NCBI GenBank assembly: GCA_027349605.1
Contig: DAIEMM010000064.1
Coordinates: 1-10,556, forward strand
Source: Anaeromyxobacteraceae bacterium
Lineage (GTDB): Bacteria > Myxococcota > Myxococcia > Myxococcales > Anaeromyxobacteraceae
Length of the DNA stretch: 10,556 bases
Direction of reading: 5' to 3'
The notes beneath the pieces are model-generated. The model was given only the letters and a program-made list of their open reading frames with translations. It was not told the origin of the DNA and ran no database searches. The position numbers were made by a program, and so were the translations under genes. Shown one piece after another: positions 5,859-10,556 of this stretch (within the stretch, counting starts at the first letter, position 1; each line of letters begins with the position of its first letter).

Positions 5859-7089
5859 CGTCGTGGCCGCCACCGGCCGGAACGGATCGTGGGTGCAGGA
5901 GCGCATCCTCCTGGGCATGACGTTCCGTGAATATCTCAGGTCCCTCTGGACGCCCTTCAACGTGGTCTGCACCGCCATCCTGGCGGTCGGGCTCCCGGTG
6001 CTCGTCTACCGCTTCGCGGCCGGGCTGGGCGCCACCACCAACCTGTCGCAGACCCAGCCCTGGGGGCTGTGGATCGGCTTCGACATGATGACCGGCATCG
6101 CCCTGGCCGCGGGAGGGTTCACCATCGGCGCCACGGTGGAGATCTTCGGCCTGGACGAGTACCACCCCATCGAGCGGCCGGCCATCCTGACCGGCTTCCT
6201 CGGCTACATGCTGGCGGTCATCGGGCTCGTCGCCGACCTGGGCAAGCCCTGGAACATGATCGGCATCTTCTCCAACAACGGCACCCAGTCGGTCCTGTTC
6301 GAGGTCGCCTGGTGCGTCTGCTGCTACACCACCGTCCTCCTCCTCGAGTTCTCCGTCCCGTTCTTCGAGTGGCTGGGCTGGGAGCGCTTCTACCGCCCGC
6401 TCAAGAAGGCGCTGCTCGGGCTCACCGTCCTCTCGGTGATGTTCTCGACCATGCACCAGTCGGCGCTGGGCTCCCTCTTCATCATCGCCCCGGGCAAGCT
6501 CCACCCGCTCTGGTACTCCAGCCAGATCTTCCTGTTCTTCTTCATCAGCGCCGTCATCGCCGGCATCTGCATGGTCATCGTGGAGAGCACCCTCTCCCAC
6601 AAGATCTTCTCCGAGCAGTTCGAGGGGCAGCACGTCGACGTCGACAAGCTGACGCTCGGGCTCGCCAAGGCCGGCGCGGTGGTGATGTTCGCCTACTTCT
6701 TCCTCAAGCTGCAGGGCGTCATCGACAACCACGCGCTCGGCCTCATCGGCGTGGGCTTCTACGGGAAGTGGTGGCTCGTCGAGATGCTGGGCTTCGTGTT
6801 GCTGCCCTCGCTGATGTTCGCCTGGGGCGCCCGCAACCGGAAGGTGACCGTGGTCCGCGTGGCCGCCATCGTCGGGGTCCTCGGGATCGTCGTGAACCGC
6901 CTCAACGTCTCGCTCGTCGCCTACAACTACAACCAGCCCGTCCGCTACTGGCCGAGCTGGATGGAGATCGCCGTCTCGCTGGCGCTCGTGGTCGCCGGCG
7001 TGCTGGCCTTCCGCTGGATCGTGAACCGCATGCCCGTGCTCCGGTCCATGAAGGCCATCGCCGCGCAGCGAGCGGAGGGCACGCCATGA
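5851..7089 (+). CDS. HybB/NrfD-like integral membrane menaquinol-binding subunit
   Basis: The product has 412 residues with about ten predicted membrane helices (roughly 36-56, 78-99, 111-130, 146-168, 188-210, 223-246, 271-290, 305-325, 333-353, 371-391). It resembles the HybB branch of the NrfD/PsrC superfamily: QPWGLWIGFDMM at 69-80, EIFGLDEYHPIERPAILTGF around 97-116, MHQSALGSLF (201-210) and NRLNVSLVAYN (349-359). Such proteins bind quinone/quinol near the periplasmic face and exchange electrons with a HybA-type iron-sulfur subunit; some couple this to charge transfer. The start has GGAGG 5 nt upstream and overlaps the preceding gene by 8 bp; the end overlaps the cytochrome gene by 4 bp. 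Three cysteines are clustered in the fourth helix (Cys155, Cys157, Cys158), which I would not expect. Menaquinol oxidation with electrons passed outward is inferred. Confidence 0.92.
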   Translation: MADVVAATGRNGSWVQERILLGMTFREYLRSLWTPFNVVCTAILAVGLPVLVYRFAAGLGATTNLSQTQPWGLWIGFDMMTGIALAAGGFTIGATVEIFGLDEYHPIERPAILTGFLGYMLAVIGLVADLGKPWNMIGIFSNNGTQSVLFEVAWCVCCYTTVLLLEFSVPFFEWLGWERFYRPLKKALLGLTVLSVMFSTMHQSALGSLFIIAPGKLHPLWYSSQIFLFFFISAVIAGICMVIVESTLSHKIFSEQFEGQHVDVDKLTLGLAKAGAVVMFAYFFLKLQGVIDNHALGLIGVGFYGKWWLVEMLGFVLLPSLMFAWGARNRKVTVVRVAAIVGVLGIVVNRLNVSLVAYNYNQPVRYWPSWMEIAVSLALVVAGVLAFRWIVNRMPVLRSMKAIAAQRAEGTP

Positions 7090-7430
7090 CCCGCATCGGC
7101 AGGTCCTTCCGCGTCGTCGTCCTCGCGGCAGCCGCGGCCGTGGCCACCGCCGCCGCGGCCGGTGGGCTCGAGAAGCTGCCCCCGGACTTCACGTTCCCGT
7201 CCGGCGACGGGAGCCCCGGAAAGGTGACGTTCAGCCACCAGAACCACCTCGACCCGAAGAAGCCCGGTTGCACGAACTGTCACCCGAAGCTCTTCAAGAC
7301 GATGGAGAAGGGCGCGACCGCCGACGGCACCCCCATCCGCCACACCGTCATGGAGAAGGGCGGCCAGTGCGGCGCCTGCCACGGGAAGGCGGCCTTCGGG
7401 TTCGACTCCTGCGACCTCTGCCACAGGTAG
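7086..7430 (+). CDS. Periplasmic triheme c7-type cytochrome
   Basis: The product has 114 residues; ATG with GGAGG 7 nt upstream, overlapping the HybB-like stop (ATGA). An N-terminal Ala/Val-rich signal peptide (to about residue 25) exports it. Three haem sites follow: CTNCH (62-66), CGACH (95-99) and CDLCH (109-113). KVTFSHQNHLD (46-56) supplies candidate axial histidines His51 and His54, and His86 is another. This pattern matches triheme c7-type domains (desulfuromonas/geobacter PpcA-like fold group). The protein ends right after the third haem site. Being the last gene of an iron-sulfur/HybB cassette, it probably takes electrons from the iron-sulfur subunit, comparable to the role of DsrJ beside DsrO and DsrP. 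Confidence 0.93.
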   Translation: MTRIGRSFRVVVLAAAAAVATAAAAGGLEKLPPDFTFPSGDGSPGKVTFSHQNHLDPKKPGCTNCHPKLFKTMEKGATADGTPIRHTVMEKGGQCGACHGKAAFGFDSCDLCHR

Positions 7431-7686
7431 ACGCGCAAGCCGCCGCGAAATCCTTGCGTGCGCACGGCCCCTCCGGGGGCCGTTGCGCGCGCATCGTGCG
7501 TAATGGGGCATGTCGCCTAAATCGCATCGACGGGTCCACGATCGGCAAGCAATTTCCCCGGCAAATACATGGATCTTAACGTTCGTTGTGCTGGTGCGTC
7601 AGGAGGCGATCTGCTACACGCGACGAGGCCATTTCGAGGACCGCCAGTCAACTTCCGGGGCCCTCAGACCGAGACGGGGATCGACC
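7431..7686. other. Intergenic region between the two redox cassettes
   Basis: This 256-bp stretch has no supported gene. It starts with a long GC stem-loop (7455-7493) and continues with a relatively AT-richer segment (about 7500-7600) that probably holds the promoter of the nine-heme cassette. The best sigma-54-like sequence (7543-7557, CGGCAAG followed by TTTCC) lacks the GC at -12 and is not convincing. I see no clear sigma-70 pair. Confidence 0.45.
7455..7493 (+). terminator. Long GC stem-loop after the triheme cytochrome gene
   Basis: The inner stem ACGGCCCC (7464-7471) / GGGGCCGT (7476-7483) has a TCCG loop. With one bulged T (7484) the pairing extends for nine more base pairs, including one G-T, out to T7455/A7493. 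No T-run follows, so it is not a canonical intrinsic terminator. It lies 25 nt beyond the stop codon, where it could mark or protect the mRNA 3' end or weaken read-through. Confidence 0.5.
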
Positions 7687-8730
7687 ATGACGAAGAGGCT
7701 CATGCTGGCGCTGGTGGTGGCGCTTCTCGCTCCGCCCGCGCTCGCCGAGATTCCGGCGGAGCAGGACAGCTGCCTGGGATGCCACGGCAGCGACCCCTCG
7801 ATGTCCATGGACCTCCCCAGCGGGGAGAAGCTCCCGCTGTACGTCGACCAGGCCTCGTTCGCCAAGTCGGTCCACGGCGACATGCTCCGTTGCACCGACT
7901 GTCACACCGACAAGGGCGACTACCCGCACGAGTCGAAGCCGTTCAAGGCCCGTCGCGACGTGACGGTGGCCTATTACGAGCAGTGCAAGAAGTGCCACTT
8001 CTCGAACTACACCAAGACCCTGGACGGGGTGCATTTCCAGCTGGCCCAGCAGGGCAACCGGCAGGCGGCCCTCTGCGTCGACTGCCACGGCTCCCACGCC
8101 ATCGGCCGTCCCGGCGAGCCGCGCACCCGCGTCTCCGACACCTGCTCGAACTGCCACAAGAAGGTCTTCGAGGTCTACTCGGGCAGCGTGCACGGCAAGG
8201 CGGTCACCCAGGGCAACCCCGACGTCCCGGTGTGCACCGACTGCCACCGCGCGCACGACGTGTCCGACCCGCGGGCCGGCGCCCTCTCGCTGCGCACCGC
8301 CGAGATCTGCGGCCGCTGCCACACCGACCCGAAGCTGATGAAGCGCTACGGCCTCTCCACCAACGTGGTCGAGACCTACCTGGCCGACTTCCACGGCATG
8401 GCGGCGACGCTGCAGAAAGGCAAGAATGGCAAGGGGGACCGGCTGGCGGCCGGTTGCACCGACTGCCACGGCGTGCACGACATCCAGCGCCCGAACGACC
8501 CCAAGTCCTCGGTGATGCAGGCCAACCTGGTCAAGACCTGCGGCAAGTGCCACGTCGGGGCCACCGCCGACTTCCCCAAGGCCTGGATGTCCCACTACGA
8601 GCCCAGCCTGAAGAAGTCTCCGCTGGTCTGGAGCGTCCAGCTCTTCTACTACGTGCTGATCCCGTTCATCCTCATCAGCCTGGTGCTGCAGATCGCCTTG
8701 CACCTCTGGCGCGTCGTGGTGAACCGGTGA
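7687..8730 (+). CDS. Nine-heme membrane-anchored cytochrome c
   Basis: The product has 347 residues. A signal peptide (1-20, ending APPALA) is followed by nine CXXCH haem sites starting at Cys29, 69, 100, 130, 153, 183, 208, 257 and 285. A C-terminal membrane helix (about 317-340) and a short basic tail (HLWRVVVNR) follow, so the haem domain should sit in the periplasm tied to the inner membrane. The sequence repeats: a His-Gly or His-Phe step, CxDCHxxH, a Pro-containing loop, then a second CXXCH. This is seen clearly at 116-157, 169-212 and 236-289, and more loosely at 63-104. The ATG at 7687 has GGGGA 6 nt upstream and gives the signal peptide directly. The next gene encodes a cytochrome b. 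Together they fit a menaquinol-oxidising bc-type complex such as CbcL or CbcAB of Geobacter. I could not assign a specific ortholog. Confidence 0.93.
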   Translation: MTKRLMLALVVALLAPPALAEIPAEQDSCLGCHGSDPSMSMDLPSGEKLPLYVDQASFAKSVHGDMLRCTDCHTDKGDYPHESKPFKARRDVTVAYYEQCKKCHFSNYTKTLDGVHFQLAQQGNRQAALCVDCHGSHAIGRPGEPRTRVSDTCSNCHKKVFEVYSGSVHGKAVTQGNPDVPVCTDCHRAHDVSDPRAGALSLRTAEICGRCHTDPKLMKRYGLSTNVVETYLADFHGMAATLQKGKNGKGDRLAAGCTDCHGVHDIQRPNDPKSSVMQANLVKTCGKCHVGATADFPKAWMSHYEPSLKKSPLVWSVQLFYYVLIPFILISLVLQIALHLWRVVVNR

Positions 8731-8765
8731 ACGGCGATACGGCGGGAGTTCGTGAGTCCGGAGCG

Positions 8766-8770
8766 AGGAG
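8766..8770 (+). promoter_or_regulatory. Ribosome binding site deciding the cytochrome b start
   Basis: AGGAG lies 7 nt before the ATG at 8778. An in-frame GTG at 8727, overlapping the previous stop, would add 17 hydrophilic residues but has no good ribosome site, so the ATG is preferred. Confidence 0.6.
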
Positions 8771-8777
8771 CGGCGCG

Positions 8778-9494
8778 ATGAGCGAAGAGGCGGTGCAGTC
8801 CGAGACGGGGTACCTGGTCCGCTTCTCGGCGGCGCAACGGGTCGAGCACTTCGTGACCATGGTCGACTTCGTCGGCCTGGTGGCGACCGGCCTGCCGCAG
8901 AAGTTCTACACGACCTCCTGGGCCCAGTGGATCATCGGGACCCTGGGGGGCATCGACAGCGTCCGCTGGATCCACCGCTTCTTCGGCGTGGTCCTCATCG
9001 TGGCGGTGCTCTGGCACGGGGCCGGGGCGCTGAAGGCCATCCTGTCGCGCAAGGTCGGCTTCACCATGGCGGTGAACAAGCGGGACTTCACCGACGCCGT
9101 GAAGACCCTCCGCTACTACCTGGGGCTGGAGGACCACCCGGCCGCCTTCGACCGCTACGACTACAAGCAGAAGTGGGAGTACTGGAGCCTCATGATCGGC
9201 AACGTGATCATGATCCTCTCCGGGCTCACGCTCATGTACCCGGCCCTGGTCGCCCGCATCGGCCCCGGCGAGATCATCCCGGCCGCCAAGGTGGCGCACT
9301 CGAACGAGGGGCTCATGGCCTTCCTCGTCATCACCATCTGGCACGTCTTCAACGCCCATCTGCATCCGGACGTCTTCCCGTTCGACGCCTCCATCTTCAC
9401 CGGGAAGATCAGCCGCGAGCGCATGGAGCACGAGCACCCGCTCGAGCTGGCCAGCGCCGAGGGGCGAGAGCCGGGCGGGCACGGACATCACTAG
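8778..9494 (+). CDS. Cytochrome b561-type diheme membrane subunit (FdnI/HydC-like)
   Basis: The product has 238 residues with four main predicted membrane helices (about 24-40, 66-88, 135-155, 176-195). The opening RFSAAQRVEHFVTMVDFVGL with a following TGLPQKF is typical of the cytochrome b subunits of formate dehydrogenases, hydrogenases and related quinone oxidoreductases. Candidate haem b ligands are His24, His66, His80, His174, His189 and His194; I cannot settle the pairs from sequence alone. The tail is rich in Glu, Gly and His (ending GGHGHH). The gene follows the nine-heme cytochrome by 47 nt and most likely forms a complex with it, taking electrons from menaquinol through two b haems and passing them to the periplasmic c haems. 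Confidence 0.9.
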   Translation: MSEEAVQSETGYLVRFSAAQRVEHFVTMVDFVGLVATGLPQKFYTTSWAQWIIGTLGGIDSVRWIHRFFGVVLIVAVLWHGAGALKAILSRKVGFTMAVNKRDFTDAVKTLRYYLGLEDHPAAFDRYDYKQKWEYWSLMIGNVIMILSGLTLMYPALVARIGPGEIIPAAKVAHSNEGLMAFLVITIWHVFNAHLHPDVFPFDASIFTGKISRERMEHEHPLELASAEGREPGGHGHH

Positions 9495-9500
9495 GGCCCG

Positions 9501-10493
9501 ATGACCGGCCAGAGGTGGATGGACTTCGCCGGGCAGGCGATCTTCCACACGCTGGTCGCGGCGCTGGTGGTCGAGGCGCTGGTCCGGCTCTGGGGCGTGC
9601 GGCAACCGGAGCAGCGGACCGGCTTCCGGCTGCTCGCCCTCGGGTGGCCGCTGCTCGTGGTCCCGGTCCTCTTCCTGGCCTTCCCGGCCCGCGAGGCCGA
9701 GGCCTTCCGCGATGCGCGGGCGATCTTCGCCGGCCGCCACTGGGACGACCTCGCGTTCCTGGGGATCGGACTTTACGGATGGTGGATCGCCGTCATGGGC
9801 GCCGCCGGCCTCGGGCTCTTCCTCCTCGACCTGGTCCCCTGGCTCCGGGCCCGCAGCGCCCAGTCGCCCCCCTGGATCGCCGGGGCCCCCGAGGCCCGCG
9901 GCGCCGAGGAGGCGCTGGCGAGGGCGGCAGCGGCCCTGGGCATGGAGGCCCCGCCGCTGGCCTGGGTCGCCACCGGGCCGCCGGTCCTCTTCTGCACGGG
10001 CACGCGGCGGCCGACGGTGGTCATCTCCCGTGCCGCCGTGGACCTGCTCGACCAGGCCGAGCTGACCGGCGCCCTGGCCCACGAGCTCGCCCACCTCGAG
10101 CGGCACGATCCCACCCTGTCCTGGGCCCTCATGGGAGCGCGCGCCCTCATGTGCTTCAACCCCGGCGTGCAGGTCCTGGTGCGGGCCATCGCCCGCGACG
10201 CCGAACGCATCGCCGACGAGCGGGCGGGAGCGGCCTGCGGGGACCGGCTGGCGCTGGCGAGCGGGCTGCTCAAGCTCTACCGCGCCACCGGGGGGCGCGT
10301 CGCCGCCCGCGGGACGGGGCGGCGCCCGCTCACGGCCGCGCTCGCCGAGCCCATCGCGCGCGCCCGCGAACACGACATCGAGCTGCGCTGCCGGGCCTTG
10401 CTCGGGGACCCGCCGGCCCCGGTCCCGCTGGCGCGGATGCGATTCGCGGCGGCGGCGGCCGGGCTCGGATTCCTGCTCTTCTTCGTGGTATGA
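9501..10493 (+). CDS. Membrane zinc metalloprotease, M48/M56-like
   Basis: The product has 330 residues. Membrane helices lie at about 12-32, 42-62 and 84-112 and a last one at 312-330 ends the protein. Between helices 3 and 4 is a soluble domain with the zinc motif HELAH (His194, Glu195, His198) and a downstream ExxxD (Glu235, Asp239) supplying the likely third ligand, as in gluzincins of the M48 (HtpX/Ste24) and M56 (BlaR1) clans. The topology, with protease loop between helices 3 and 4, resembles the BlaR1 protease module without its C-terminal sensor domain. It starts 6 nt after the cytochrome b stop with only a weak ribosome site and overlaps the next gene by 4 bp. No BlaI-like repressor is seen in the window. 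Function in membrane protein quality control or regulated proteolysis is inferred. Confidence 0.85.
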   Translation: MTGQRWMDFAGQAIFHTLVAALVVEALVRLWGVRQPEQRTGFRLLALGWPLLVVPVLFLAFPAREAEAFRDARAIFAGRHWDDLAFLGIGLYGWWIAVMGAAGLGLFLLDLVPWLRARSAQSPPWIAGAPEARGAEEALARAAAALGMEAPPLAWVATGPPVLFCTGTRRPTVVISRAAVDLLDQAELTGALAHELAHLERHDPTLSWALMGARALMCFNPGVQVLVRAIARDAERIADERAGAACGDRLALASGLLKLYRATGGRVAARGTGRRPLTAALAEPIARAREHDIELRCRALLGDPPAPVPLARMRFAAAAAGLGFLLFFVV

Positions 10494-10556
10494 CGGCCGC
10501 TATCGCGATGGGAAGCACGGTGAGCGAGGGCGCACGCGCGCTCTGGACCTTGGCCC
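10490..10556 (+). CDS. Start of an unidentified gene, cut by the window edge
   Basis: An ATG at 10490 overlaps the protease stop (ATGA), the same coupling seen repeatedly in this window. The frame stays open for the 22 codons available (MTAAIAMGSTVSEGARALWT and two more). Another in-frame ATG lies at 10508. Too little sequence is present to say what it encodes. Confidence 0.5.
   Translation, partial: MTAAIAMGSTVSEGARALWTLA

Noticed and set aside
7543..7557. Sigma-54-like CGGCAAG-CAAT-TTCC before the nine-heme gene
   Set aside because: The -24 half is fair but the -12 half has CC instead of GC, a poorly tolerated change.
8649..10373. Long antisense frame across cytochrome b and membrane protease (574 codons)
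   Set aside because: Composition is typical of an antisense GC shadow, with no membrane segments or motifs; the plus strand explains the region.

Overview
The window comes from a very GC-rich bacterium with many c-type cytochromes. The combination of a haem-containing sensor kinase, a sigma-54 activator, a HybA/HybB-type quinone module with a triheme c7-type cytochrome, and a membrane nine-heme cytochrome paired with a diheme cytochrome b suggests a metal-reducing or otherwise anaerobically respiring delta-proteobacterial lineage. Anaeromyxobacter (Myxococcota) is my best guess from GC content and gene content. I cannot confirm it without a database search.

Layout. (1) At the left edge, on the minus strand, lies a 3'-truncated purU (formyltetrahydrofolate deformylase), divergent from everything else. 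(2) A 129-bp divergent gap leads to a tightly packed plus-strand regulatory cassette: a membrane histidine kinase whose extracytoplasmic domain carries two c-haem-type motifs (839-2530), an archaemetzincin-type zinc protease (2532-3065) and an NtrC-family response regulator (3062-4447). These genes are 1 nt apart or overlap by 4 bp. (3) A 257-bp gap with several inverted repeats precedes a second cassette: a small four-cysteine protein of unknown function (4705-4947), a Tat-exported four-cluster [4Fe-4S] protein (4944-5858), a HybB/NrfD-like membrane quinone protein (5851-7089) and a triheme c7-type cytochrome (7086-7430). All of these overlap end to end. (4) A 256-bp gap with a long GC hairpin precedes a third cassette: a C-terminally anchored nine-heme cytochrome c (7687-8730), a cytochrome b561-type membrane protein (8778-9494), an M48/M56-like membrane metalloprotease (9501-10493) and the first 22 codons of a further gene (10490 to the edge).

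How the parts may work together (inference). The kinase could sense redox state or a ligand in the periplasm through covalently bound haem and phosphorylate the sigma-54 activator. The obvious candidate targets are the two inner-membrane electron-transfer modules downstream, each of which looks able to take electrons from menaquinol and pass them to periplasmic multiheme cytochromes. The second module resembles the Geobacter inner-membrane quinol oxidoreductase CbcL split into two genes. The regulatory logic resembles BccR, a sigma-54 activator required for the bc-type cytochrome operon cbcBA. The two metalloproteases, one in the regulatory cassette and one in the nine-heme cassette, are the least expected members. 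No RNA genes, insertion sequences, phage genes or CRISPR arrays were seen.
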